Source: an uncultured Pirellula sp.
Lineage (GTDB): Bacteria; Planctomycetota; Planctomycetia; Pirellulales; Pirellulaceae
Reading direction: 5' to 3'
NCBI GenBank assembly: GCA_903892355.1
Contig: CAITIE010000084.1
Span: 1-64,000, forward strand
DNA length: 64,000 nucleotides
Translations under genes and position numbers: made by a program
Shown here: positions 1 through 7,825 of the stretch, one piece after another
Position numbering within the stretch: the stretch's first letter is position 1
Layout: each line of letters begins with the position of its first letter
Notes under the pieces: generated by a model
Told to the model about the DNA's origin: nothing
Seen by the model: the letters and a program-made list of their open reading frames with translations, nothing else
Database searches by the model: none

Positions 1-274
1 GACGATTGCGAACAGTGCGGTGACATTGAGCACCAGCAATTCGTTGCTTGCGAAAGTGACGTTGAGCACGGTGGGTGCAACCGATGGGACGTACTCAATG
101 AGTTTGAGTGGATTGGACGCGATCGATAGCGGATTCAATCAGATTGCGACGTCATCGGCCGGCAGTTTGTCGTACACGATTTCGTCCTCGGCGGTTCCTG
201 AGCCATCGTCGATCGCGTTGGTGAGCATCGTGGCTGGTGGCATGGCGTACCGGCTTCGACGGCGCAGGTCGTAG
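1..274 (+). CDS. PEP-CTERM sorting domain protein, 3' part only
   Basis: Only the C-terminal part of this gene is inside the window; the reading frame is open to the left edge. The end of the protein is a PEP-CTERM anchor: the VPEPSS motif, a short hydrophobic stretch and a terminal RLRRRRS basic cluster. In other bacteria this signal is recognised by an exosortase, which cleaves and places the protein at the surface; no exosortase gene is in this window. The visible part is almost identical, base for base, to the end of the PEP-CTERM gene at 14147-14764, so it is a recent paralogue. The rest can be inferred from that copy: a signal peptide and a small Ser/Thr-rich domain. The molecular role is unknown. 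Confidence 0.85.
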   Translation, partial: TIANSAVTLSTSNSLLAKVTLSTVGATDGTYSMSLSGLDAIDSGFNQIATSSAGSLSYTISSSAVPEPSSIALVSIVAGGMAYRLRRRRS

Positions 275-322
275 TTCGCTGGACGAGGCCCTCGTTAGAA
301 GGCCGTATCTCTTAAAACTTGT

Positions 323-354
323 AGGCAGCTCCTTTCGCGGGAGCTGCCTTTTTT
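323..354 (+). terminator. Rho-independent terminator of the left PEP-CTERM gene
   Basis: A 10-bp perfect stem (AGGCAGCTCC / GGAGCTGCCT) with a short TTTCGC-type loop is followed by a T tract. It lies 49 bases after the stop codon. A homologous hairpin sits at the same distance after the second PEP-CTERM gene. Confidence 0.85.
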
Positions 355-567
355 GTTTGAGCTCATCAACTCGACGTGGTGCTTGCTACGTCGAATCCAA
401 CTGGGTTACGTACTCCTAGCATTCTTACTTCATTCTTTTCGTCGAGATTTCGTCATTGAACCCACATCAATATTTCATCAAAGCGAAGTATGAATTAATC
501 GTTCGGATGATAGCTTAAGCAATCTGCAAAACGAACACTCGCAAGCGGGAATAAGGAAGTTCGGGAA

Positions 568-1044
568 ATGGGTTTTCAATTAAGGTGTGTTTTTCTACTG
601 ACGATACTTTGCACTCTTACGGTCGGATGTGGGAAGCCACCCATGACGGAGGTAAGCGGCGTTGTTCTGTTGGATGGCAAGCCGGTATCCAACTGCAAGG
701 TCGGTTTTTTCCCTGATGTTGAGATCTTCAATCCAGACCGGCACGGTTATGGGTTTGGGTTGACACAGGATGACGGCAAGTTTTCCATTCTGCATCCTCA
801 AGGTGAGATAGGTATTTGGCCTGGGAAGTACAAAGTGACGTTGGTTGCATGGGTATCGAAGGATGGAAAGATTATTGGACCTGAGGCGAAGCCCAGCGAA
901 GTTGAAGGCGGTGTTTACAATCGATTTCCGGAAGAGTACGAATCGCCTGGGACTACGCCGCTTTTCTCGAAGGTGGAGAACGGGAAAGTGAATTTTTTCG
1001 AATACCGTGTGGTTGGTGGCAATCAAGGAGATGAAGCAAGATGA
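568..1044 (+). CDS. Small secreted lipoprotein, carboxypeptidase-regulatory-like fold
   Basis: The 158-aa protein begins with a hydrophobic signal followed by a lipobox-like LTVGC at about residues 17-21, so it is probably a lipid-anchored exported protein. The segment after it (VSGVVLLDGKPVSNCKV) has the look of the transthyretin-like, carboxypeptidase-regulatory beta sandwich common in planctomycete lipoproteins. A GGAAG-type ribosome site precedes the ATG. Its TGA overlaps the ATG of the DUF1559 gene as ATGA (1041-1044), so the two are translationally coupled. Lipoprotein plus DUF1559 pairs recur in planctomycete genomes, but their function is not known; a joint role at the cell envelope is inferred. 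Confidence 0.75.
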   Translation: MGFQLRCVFLLTILCTLTVGCGKPPMTEVSGVVLLDGKPVSNCKVGFFPDVEIFNPDRHGYGFGLTQDDGKFSILHPQGEIGIWPGKYKVTLVAWVSKDGKIIGPEAKPSEVEGGVYNRFPEEYESPGTTPLFSKVENGKVNFFEYRVVGGNQGDEAR

Positions 1045-2156
1045 ATTGGTCTAGATTTTTGCGTATTGGGTCTCGCAAAGCCGGATTTACGTTGGTGGAG
1101 TTGCTTGTTGTAATTGCAATTATTGGCGTGATGGTTGGATTGCTGTTGCCTGCCGTGCAGGCGGCGCGTGAGGCGTCCCGGCGGATGAGTTGTCAGAATA
1201 ACGAAAGGCAACTTGGGCTGTCTGTGCAGAATTTCGAGTCAGCAATCAAAGCATATCCACTGGCTGCCGAGTTTGAGGTTGGGACCGCTTGGCACAGCTT
1301 GATCCTACCGTACATGGAACAGAGGACACTCTATGAGATCATGACATTTCAAGAGGACGGTGAAGGTAACTATCAGTGGGCATTTGGGGTTCCAGGTATC
1401 AGTGGAGATGCGGCGCTCAATAATCGGGCTTACAGCCGCTTTTTCAAAAACATTTACGTCTGCGAACAGCGGTTGCCTTCCTTCCGATGTCCATCATCGA
1501 GTTTTCCCGATTCGGCCGCTGACATCTCGGGAGATAACTGGATCGTTCAGAAAAGGGCCCCGACCAATTACCTTGGCTGTGTATCGGGTTTGCTTGCTAC
1601 CGATCGTCGGCGACAGATTGCAACTGCACCGTGGGGGGGGACTGGTGCAACGGAAGTGATTCACGATCTCGATGGTGTTTTCGTCAACAAGATGGCCCAT
1701 CAGCGGATCCGATTCAATGGGAAATCTTGGGGGATTTCTGGAATGAAGATGTCAGCGATCACAGACGGTACATCCAACACGATTGCCATTGGCGAAGCGG
1801 AAGCTGATGTGCGCGATGTTCCTGAGATGGGATTGAATCGGGAGAACAATCGAGACAACTTTGGACGTAAAGATCACTGGGCATTTGGTGGAGACGACGT
1901 TGATACCAACAACCAAGGGGATATGTCTGAGCATTTGGGGACGACGGGAGTTCCGATGAACTCGCCACGTGTTGCTCCTGGGCAAACTGGTTTTGCTGCG
2001 TATGAGTTTTGCTTCGGTTCGCGACACACGGGTGGGGCGAACTTCTGCTATGCCGATGGATCGGTCCGTTTCCTTTCCCAGCAAATCGATCCCAAGATTT
2101 ACAGTGCTTTTGGGACGAGGAATCAGGGGGAAGTTGTGCAGACAGAAGATCAATAA
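1041..2156 (+). CDS. DUF1559 pseudopilin-like protein (H-X9-DG)
   Basis: The 371-aa protein starts with a type IV pilin-like leader: a basic N-terminus, then GFTLVELLVVIAIIG at residues 15-29 with the Glu at mature position 5, and a hydrophobic helix ending in LLPAVQAAREASRR. The C-terminal region carries the family signature H-X9-DG (His at about residue 329, HTGGANFCYADG). The family (DUF1559, formerly SBP_bac_10) is greatly expanded in Planctomycetes and is presumed to be cleaved by a prepilin peptidase; its role in pseudopili or envelope fibres is unproven. The AAGGAG at 1024-1029 lies inside the preceding lipoprotein gene. Length is typical. Confidence 0.93.
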   Translation: MNWSRFLRIGSRKAGFTLVELLVVIAIIGVMVGLLLPAVQAAREASRRMSCQNNERQLGLSVQNFESAIKAYPLAAEFEVGTAWHSLILPYMEQRTLYEIMTFQEDGEGNYQWAFGVPGISGDAALNNRAYSRFFKNIYVCEQRLPSFRCPSSSFPDSAADISGDNWIVQKRAPTNYLGCVSGLLATDRRRQIATAPWGGTGATEVIHDLDGVFVNKMAHQRIRFNGKSWGISGMKMSAITDGTSNTIAIGEAEADVRDVPEMGLNRENNRDNFGRKDHWAFGGDDVDTNNQGDMSEHLGTTGVPMNSPRVAPGQTGFAAYEFCFGSRHTGGANFCYADGSVRFLSQQIDPKIYSAFGTRNQGEVVQTEDQ

Positions 2157-2220
2157 ATCCTTTATAAACGGGCTTTCTAGGGAGCTTTTTGGGTGTTCGT
2201 ACAGCATCGGAGTGCGCGAA

Positions 2221-4149
2221 ATGCAAGGCCTCGCATGTTTTAGTAAGCTGTGTATATCGACAGTGCTTTCCGTCTGGGCATGTTTTGTGAATTGCGACTT
2301 GGTGTGGGCCCACGAAGGTCCAGACCCGAGGTGCAGCTGGCTTTTCGATGCGTCTCGTACCGATCAGAGAGTATTGAAGTCCCTCGCAGGTCCTGATCTC
2401 AATTGCGAAGGTGACTTTCGTGTTGAGAGTGCAGGTCGTGGAACTTGTTTACGATTTGATGGCTTAAATAATGCGTTGCGTGGCGAAGGAGATTGGTCAA
2501 GCATTCGTAAGTTGTTGCCAACAGATGCATTGACCGTCTCGGCATGGGTAAGCGTTGATGAGACGTTACCTTTTGGTGGTGTTATTTCAGCATTTCAAGA
2601 TAACGGTGATGCAGAGTCTGGGTGGATGCTAGGTTACAACCAAGAGGCTTTCGTTTTTGGTTTGTCTACGGTTGGTGCAGATGACGGCGACGGTAAGCTA
2701 ACCTATTTGTCCGGAAAGACTCCGATTGTACGAGGAAAGTGGTATCACCTTTGCGGTGTTTACGATGGACAGGTGATGCAGATTTGGGTTGATGGCCAAT
2801 TGGATGGCGAGTCGTCTATCCAGTCGGGGAAAATCTTGTATCCAGAAGAAGGCAAGTTGGTAGTTGGTGCGTACTCGGATTCCAACGAGCATTTTGTGCT
2901 TAGTGGTCGACTGTCTCAAATAGCGATTTACGATTTGGCAGCGAAGCCTGCTTGGGTAGCGCACGAATTTGAGCATCAGAAGGATTGGGCGACGCTGCCT
3001 CCTGTTCTCGATCCCTCACGTGATTTTCAGTTCTTGGTAAAGCCATATCTGCAGTTTGGAACGAAGGATTCAATGTGCGTGGCGTGCGAAGTGAGTCGAC
3101 CTTCTCGAATTTCCGTTCGGTATGGAGAAACGGCTAAGTTTGGTCAGGAGGTTGAGTGTCGCACAGTGGATAAACTGCACCATGCTGCCGACTTGTTGGG
3201 GCTTAAGCCGGAGACGGGCTATTTTTATCAGGTCGTCGTCAAGGAAGATGGTAGCGATCGTGAAATTGTTGCGGAACATTCATCGTTTCAAACTGCCTCA
3301 TTACCCGAGACCCCATTCGCTTTCGCGGTTATGGGTGACACCCAGGGAAATCCTGAGGTCAATGGAAGATTAGCAAAGCATGCTTGGGCGTTACGACCGA
3401 ATTTCACCATCATACCTGGTGACTTGGTGGATGATGGGCTCAAGAAAGACCAGTGGGTGCACGAGTTTTTTGCCAGCATGAACCCATTGTTTTCAAGAGC
3501 CCCCTTTTACCCCGTGCTTGGAAATCACGAGCGGAATGCAGACCACTACTATCGGTACATGGAATTACCACCGCCCGAGTACTATTACAGTTTTGAATAT
3601 GGCAATGCCAAATTCTTTATGCTTGATTCGAACAAGAAGGTGGGACCTGAAAGCGAGCAGTACCAGTGGATGGAGGCAGAACTGAAGCAGTTGGCGCTGG
3701 AGCGTAGCGCTGGGAAATCGGGAATACTTTGGACATTTGTGAGTTACCATCATCCATCGTATTCCTCGGATGAAGACGATTATGGGAACCTTTGGAAAGG
3801 CAAGAGCACTTGGGGAGACCAGCGAATACGTCCATTGTGCGAGTTATTCGACAAGTACGGAGTCGATATCATTTGGAATGGGCACATACATTCTTATGAA
3901 CGAACGTGGCCGATTCATCAGGGAAAAGTTGTCGAAAGTGGCGGTACTGTCTACATGGTCACGGGTGGTGGTGGAGGAGGGTTGGAGCAGGCGGGTCCTA
4001 TTCGTCCTCCTTTCCAAAATAACGTAAAGCGAGGTCATCATTTTGTCTTTGTGAGTATCAATGGCGGGACCTTGGAATTGAAAGCGTACGATCTGGAGGG
4101 GATGTTGTTCGACCAGATTGTGTATCGAAAGTCCCGATCACAACCCTAG
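2221..4149 (+). CDS. Exported LamG domain-purple acid phosphatase-like protein
   Basis: The open frame extends upstream into the previous gene, but ATG 2221 is the likely start: GGAG lies eight bases upstream and a signal peptide follows, giving 642 aa. Residues ~40-245 look like a LamG/concanavalin-like lectin domain (LTVSAWVSV, KWYHLCGVYDG, WVDGQLDG). Residues ~265-345 match the fibronectin-like N-terminal domain of purple acid phosphatases. Residues ~365-610 hold the metallophosphoesterase core with the expected metal motifs: GDTQGN, GDLVDDG, GNHE, SYHHPSY and GHIHSYERTWP. It should hydrolyse phosphomonoesters outside the cytoplasm; the lectin domain may hold it on glycans. It precedes another phosphohydrolase by 17 bases, suggesting one transcript. 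Confidence 0.88.
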   Translation: MQGLACFSKLCISTVLSVWACFVNCDLVWAHEGPDPRCSWLFDASRTDQRVLKSLAGPDLNCEGDFRVESAGRGTCLRFDGLNNALRGEGDWSSIRKLLPTDALTVSAWVSVDETLPFGGVISAFQDNGDAESGWMLGYNQEAFVFGLSTVGADDGDGKLTYLSGKTPIVRGKWYHLCGVYDGQVMQIWVDGQLDGESSIQSGKILYPEEGKLVVGAYSDSNEHFVLSGRLSQIAIYDLAAKPAWVAHEFEHQKDWATLPPVLDPSRDFQFLVKPYLQFGTKDSMCVACEVSRPSRISVRYGETAKFGQEVECRTVDKLHHAADLLGLKPETGYFYQVVVKEDGSDREIVAEHSSFQTASLPETPFAFAVMGDTQGNPEVNGRLAKHAWALRPNFTIIPGDLVDDGLKKDQWVHEFFASMNPLFSRAPFYPVLGNHERNADHYYRYMELPPPEYYYSFEYGNAKFFMLDSNKKVGPESEQYQWMEAELKQLALERSAGKSGILWTFVSYHHPSYSSDEDDYGNLWKGKSTWGDQRIRPLCELFDKYGVDIIWNGHIHSYERTWPIHQGKVVESGGTVYMVTGGGGGGLEQAGPIRPPFQNNVKRGHHFVFVSINGGTLELKAYDLEGMLFDQIVYRKSRSQP

Positions 4150-4166
4150 TAGCACGTTGAGCTGAA

Positions 4167-5303
4167 ATGGCGAAAATGGTTTTTTACTGCCGTATTTGGA
4201 TCGCTGTCGTTTCGTTGCTTTGCTTCGGGAAATCCTTTGGGCAGGCGGTTTACGAAGAGTCGCAAGCATTTTTGCCGAAGGTCGATAACATCGTTCTGAT
4301 AACTTTGGACGGGTTTCGAGGAGAGGAGCTTTTCTCGGGTGCCGACAAGCGATTGATTGTTAAAGAGTGTGGCGTCAAGAATGTCGATGCATGTACGAAT
4401 CAGTTTTGGAGGGAAGATGCCCTTGAGCGTCGTCATGTGCTAATGCCATTTCTCTGGGAAATGATAGAAAAGCAAGGGGGTTGGGTCGCTGGTTCGATGG
4501 AGGAGGATAGCGAGGTACGTGTTACGAACGGTCTCTATTTCTCCTACCCCGGATACAACGAGATTTTGAGTGGATTTGCGGACGCATGGGTGAACTCTAA
4601 CGACAAACGGTACAACCGAAATGTTACTGTCCTCGAATGGTTGCATCGCAAGGAAGAGTTCAAGCAACGGGTTGCCGCATACGGATCGTGGGATGTCTTC
4701 CCGTTTATTGTGAATGACAAACGAAGTGGAATACCGGTCAATGCCGGTTGGAGTCCGTTGACCGTCGGAGACCCAGGCAAACTGAGTGCTGCAAATTTCA
4801 TTGCCGAAAATTTGTTTCATGAATTTGAGGGAGTGAGGTACGATTCGCTGACCACTTTGGGAGCGATCGAGGAGATTCGGACGACGAAACCGAGAGTTAT
4901 GTTTGTTTCGTTGGGGGAAACGGACGATTGGGCGCACGCAGGGCGTTACGACTTGTACCTGTTGACCGCGCGACAGAATGATCAATTTTTAAAAGAGATT
5001 TGGAATGCGACACAGTCCATCGAATCGTACCGAGACAAGACTTTGTTTTTGATTACGACAGATCACGGGCGAGGGGATGGTCGAGAAGGATGGAAAAACC
5101 ATAGCCTCGTTCTGTCGGGATCGGAACGTATTTGGATTGCGGCATTTGGCGTTCCTTTACAAGCAAGCGGTATCGACCGCGGCGGAAGGTATACTCAGTC
5201 GCAGGTAGCATCCACTTTGGCTTCTGCATTGGGCTACGATTTTAAAGAGAGTAACGAGAGTATCGCTGGGGAATTGCCTATCGTTCGTAGTGCAAGCCAG
5301 TAA
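4167..5303 (+). CDS. Exported alkaline-phosphatase-superfamily phosphohydrolase
   Basis: This 378-aa protein has an N-terminal signal peptide and the fold signature of the alkaline phosphatase/sulfatase/phosphodiesterase superfamily. A first metal motif, VLITLDGFRGEE, is at about residues 42-53. The segment around YFSYPGYNE may hold the nucleophile. Further metal ligands are in LGETDDWAHAGRYD, and TTDHGRGD is near residue 296. Substrate cannot be read from the sequence; a phosphomonoesterase or phosphodiesterase acting in the periplasm is likely. It follows the LamG-phosphatase gene by 17 bases. Its 3' end overlaps the convergent sulfotransferase-like gene by 26 bases. Confidence 0.8.
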   Translation: MAKMVFYCRIWIAVVSLLCFGKSFGQAVYEESQAFLPKVDNIVLITLDGFRGEELFSGADKRLIVKECGVKNVDACTNQFWREDALERRHVLMPFLWEMIEKQGGWVAGSMEEDSEVRVTNGLYFSYPGYNEILSGFADAWVNSNDKRYNRNVTVLEWLHRKEEFKQRVAAYGSWDVFPFIVNDKRSGIPVNAGWSPLTVGDPGKLSAANFIAENLFHEFEGVRYDSLTTLGAIEEIRTTKPRVMFVSLGETDDWAHAGRYDLYLLTARQNDQFLKEIWNATQSIESYRDKTLFLITTDHGRGDGREGWKNHSLVLSGSERIWIAAFGVPLQASGIDRGGRYTQSQVASTLASALGYDFKESNESIAGELPIVRSASQ

Positions 5304-6267
5304 CCTCGAGGTTCGGTATCGACTGCAACCACTCGATTCCTTCTTGAATGTCGTTTTCGAAGAGTTGTTCCGCGTGAGTCAAAAGCGTCGTGCGCATTTG
5401 AGAATCGTAATAAACTTCTGGTCGTTTTGAGTATTGGCCCCAAACTGGGTGTCCAATCCAAACCGGGTATGGCGGCTCGAATCCGAGAAACTCCGCTGCT
5501 CGGCTCAGTTGTTCCTGAGGTTGTGTTAACAGTTCATCGAAGGCTAGGAACATTGTCCTTTGGGGAAACTGTTGATAAATGGCATGGAGGGAAAGCGATT
5601 CGCAAAGCCAGCTCATCGCTGCGGCTTGTCCGGGACTCAATGTCTCGGGAGATGCGTTGATGGTGATCCCTAAATCCACCAATCGATTCCATCGATGGAT
5701 TTTTTGTGATTGGATATCTACTGATGAACCGTCTAGGACCGCCGCCAAAAAAGGTCTTAGGGGCAGTGTCATAAGGATAGCTTTAGAATCGGGTAAAATC
5801 TTGAGCCATTCGCCGCCAAATTCATTCGTAAAGCTGGTGGCTTTGATCAGCGCAGATTGATGGGGATGAAATGTCCGCGATAAAAGTTTGAAAATCCATC
5901 TGGCGTCCGAATCCTCGGGTGAACCAAGCTGCCTCAAGATTTTTGGCTCGCGCAACGCGAAGCATGCGGGGTGGAGTCCTAGGAGTCGTGAAAGCAGAGT
6001 AGAACCGCAGTGCGAAATATGAAAAACGAAATTGCATGGTTTGGAATCATGCAAAGGGCATTCTTGAAGTAGCGCTCTAGGTACAGTTCCAGTGACACTT
6101 TTTTCGCAGAGAATGCGTTCATCGAGAAAGCTTGCTTGTTCGTATTCTGACTCTTGAAGCCCCAACATGGTAATGAGGTCGGTTTGTCTATCCCAATTCA
6201 GCGGGAAGAGCAGAGGGCTTGACTGAATCATAGCGAATAGTTTTTCGACATCCTGTTTTTGACTCAT
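5278..6267 (-). CDS. Sulfotransferase-like protein
   Basis: The protein (329 aa from ATG 6267) has a P-loop-like segment HISHCGSTLLSRLL at about residues 83-96. This matches the 5'-phosphosulfate loop of PAPS-dependent sulfotransferases (usually PRSGTTLL). Later come FLAFDELLTQPQEQLSRAAEFLGF, typical of the sulfotransferase C-terminal half. The family moves sulfate from PAPS to hydroxyl or amino groups. An upstream in-frame start would add 27 residues, but ATG 6267 overlaps the stop of the preceding oxygenase gene as ATGA, so the shorter form is preferred. The target is unknown; neighbours suggest a surface protein, glycan or small molecule. The sulfate-loop residues deviate from consensus, so another P-loop transferase role is possible. 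Confidence 0.7.
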   Translation of the reverse strand: MSQKQDVEKLFAMIQSSPLLFPLNWDRQTDLITMLGLQESEYEQASFLDERILCEKSVTGTVPRALLQECPLHDSKPCNFVFHISHCGSTLLSRLLGLHPACFALREPKILRQLGSPEDSDARWIFKLLSRTFHPHQSALIKATSFTNEFGGEWLKILPDSKAILMTLPLRPFLAAVLDGSSVDIQSQKIHRWNRLVDLGITINASPETLSPGQAAAMSWLCESLSLHAIYQQFPQRTMFLAFDELLTQPQEQLSRAAEFLGFEPPYPVWIGHPVWGQYSKRPEVYYDSQMRTTLLTHAEQLFENDIQEGIEWLQSIPNLEVTGLHYER

Positions 6268-6917
6268 GCGCGTTTCCAAATAGCATTGAAGGCGATGGAG
6301 ATTCGAGGTTCGTCCGAGTCGACGGGATGAACAAAGTGATACAGCCATCCTGGAAAAAAGATCATTAGTCCTGCTTCCGGGCGAATCACCAAGCGTTGGC
6401 CGTAGGGGGTTCCTGGAACGTCAACCATCTCTGTGAACGGTCGTGGATCGTAAAGTTCCAGAGAACCTGCGAGTGATTTCGAATCGTTAGACCCTGTTAA
6501 ATAGTAGCAACCGGACCATGCGCTCCCAGGATGATTGTGCAGGCGATGGTAGTGTCCTCGGCGACTGACGTTGGCCCAAGCGACTATTTGAAAAGCTCCC
6601 CTTGGTGCCTGATTTCTCGAACTCACTTCCGGTAGTCGGAAGGTGGATTGAACCATTGCGTTTACTCCTGATGCAATCGTATTTCTCAACCAGTCAAACT
6701 CTTCTCCAGGCAAGTCGAGAAGGTCCGAGGGAGAATGCCATCCACCGGCATTGGCGTAATTTTCACTGGATGTGCTCGCTTGGCGTTCCAGTATTCGAGT
6801 CTTGAGTCTCCGATCCCATGCATCGTGATCTGCAATTCTTAGCTGACCCAATAGGGTTGGAAAGATCTGGGAGACTTGGAAGGGTTGGGACTCACCATCT
6901 CGTTGCGAGTTATTCAT
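6264..6917 (-). CDS. Putative 2OG-Fe(II) oxygenase (TIGR02466-like)
   Basis: The 217-aa protein resembles the TIGR02466 group of putative 2-oxoglutarate/iron dioxygenases. It shows HYHRLHNHPGSAWSGCYYL at about residues 122-140, the LELYDPRP strand near 153-160, FFPGWLYHFVHPV with a candidate second His at 194, and PRISIAFN with the Arg expected to bind 2-oxoglutarate at about 205. Enzymes of this fold hydroxylate proteins or small molecules. Its stop overlaps the start of the sulfotransferase-like gene (ATGA), so both are made from one message. A second protein of the same fold is encoded divergently 112 bases away. Substrate unknown. Confidence 0.78.
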   Translation of the reverse strand: MNNSQRDGESQPFQVSQIFPTLLGQLRIADHDAWDRRLKTRILERQASTSSENYANAGGWHSPSDLLDLPGEEFDWLRNTIASGVNAMVQSTFRLPEVSSRNQAPRGAFQIVAWANVSRRGHYHRLHNHPGSAWSGCYYLTGSNDSKSLAGSLELYDPRPFTEMVDVPGTPYGQRLVIRPEAGLMIFFPGWLYHFVHPVDSDEPRISIAFNAIWKRA

Positions 6918-7029
6918 TGGAATTCATTAGGCTTTAACGAAGAGAACGCTGGAGGCTTCATGCGAAAAGGGGAAAAGGTTTCCGGTTGGAAAATATTCCG
7001 TAGGGCGTCGTTTATACCGGAGGCGTTTC

Positions 7030-7701
7030 ATGACTTACTCTCAGAGTTTACAAGGGCTCCAATTGTGGCCATCCATGTTGTTTTTTAGGATTTGGTCGGA
7101 CTATCAAGAGCACCGGGGATCGCTTTGCGATGCGATCCTCGAGCGGAGTGCTGGTCAGACACGCCTCATCGAAAGCGAGATCGCGGTCGGCACAAAGCCT
7201 GCGGAGGGATTGTACGAAAGTCATTTCGATTTTTTTTCCTTTGCGTTGCCGGGATTGGAGAACTTGGTGAGATTCATTGAAACTTCACTCAGGCAAGCGG
7301 TTAGCGTTGCACATTCGCAATCAGAACCTTGGGAATCGTACCGAGTGCGTTTCATAGATAGTTGGTACCACGTCACCACAAAGGGTGGGTTCCATGACGC
7401 TCATTGGCACTTTGGGTGTAGTTGGTGTGGGATTTTCTATCTGGATGTAGGTGATTATGAGAAAACCTCCTCGTCCGCGCCGAGCGGGGGCAGTCGTTTT
7501 TACTGTCCTATTGGGCAAGGAGGAGCCTACAGGGATTCGGGCAACCGTTACTTGCACCCCTACTTTGATCCCGAGATTGAAAATGGGCTTCTCTTAATAT
7601 TTCCGTCACAACTTCTTCACAGTGGGTTGCCGTACCACGGCCAACGCGAGCGAATTGTGATCGCGTTTAATGCGCAAGTGCACCGCGATGGGGCTTTGTA
7701 G
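7030..7701 (+). CDS. Putative 2OG-Fe(II) oxygenase, second copy
   Basis: This 223-aa protein has the same architecture as the divergent oxygenase at 6264-6917 but is clearly diverged. Residues ~121-138 read FHDAHWHFGCSWCGIFYL, followed by GGSRFYCP, a double-stranded beta-helix end LLLIFPSQLLHSGLPYHG and RERIVIAFNAQVH with the 2-oxoglutarate Arg. A CGGAGG ribosome site at 7018-7023 sits six bases before ATG 7030. The HDAHWH cluster and LLHSG provide candidate iron ligands. With the other oxygenase and the sulfotransferase-like protein it forms a three-gene group that may modify a common substrate; this is inference from position only. Confidence 0.72.
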   Translation: MTYSQSLQGLQLWPSMLFFRIWSDYQEHRGSLCDAILERSAGQTRLIESEIAVGTKPAEGLYESHFDFFSFALPGLENLVRFIETSLRQAVSVAHSQSEPWESYRVRFIDSWYHVTTKGGFHDAHWHFGCSWCGIFYLDVGDYEKTSSSAPSGGSRFYCPIGQGGAYRDSGNRYLHPYFDPEIENGLLLIFPSQLLHSGLPYHGQRERIVIAFNAQVHRDGAL

Positions 7702-7812
7702 TCTCCGAATTATTCATATTTCCCTCATCGAAATCGCTTCAAATCAAAGCAAGCAATTAATAATCATCGCGCACAATCCGCAAAGTCGTTTTATTCGGTT
7801 TTGTCCTACTCG

Positions 7813-7817
7813 CAGGA
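7813..7817 (+). promoter_or_regulatory. Ribosome binding site deciding start of the 2066-aa protein
   Basis: AGGAG lies eight bases before ATG 7826. It supports this start over in-frame upstream starts from 7670 onward, which would overlap the oxygenase gene. Confidence 0.7.
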
Positions 7818-7825
7818 GATCGGTG

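Noticed and set aside
1969-2220. Upstream extension of the LamG-phosphatase
   Set aside because: It overlaps the DUF1559 coding sequence and would bury the signal peptide; ATG 2221 has a ribosome site.
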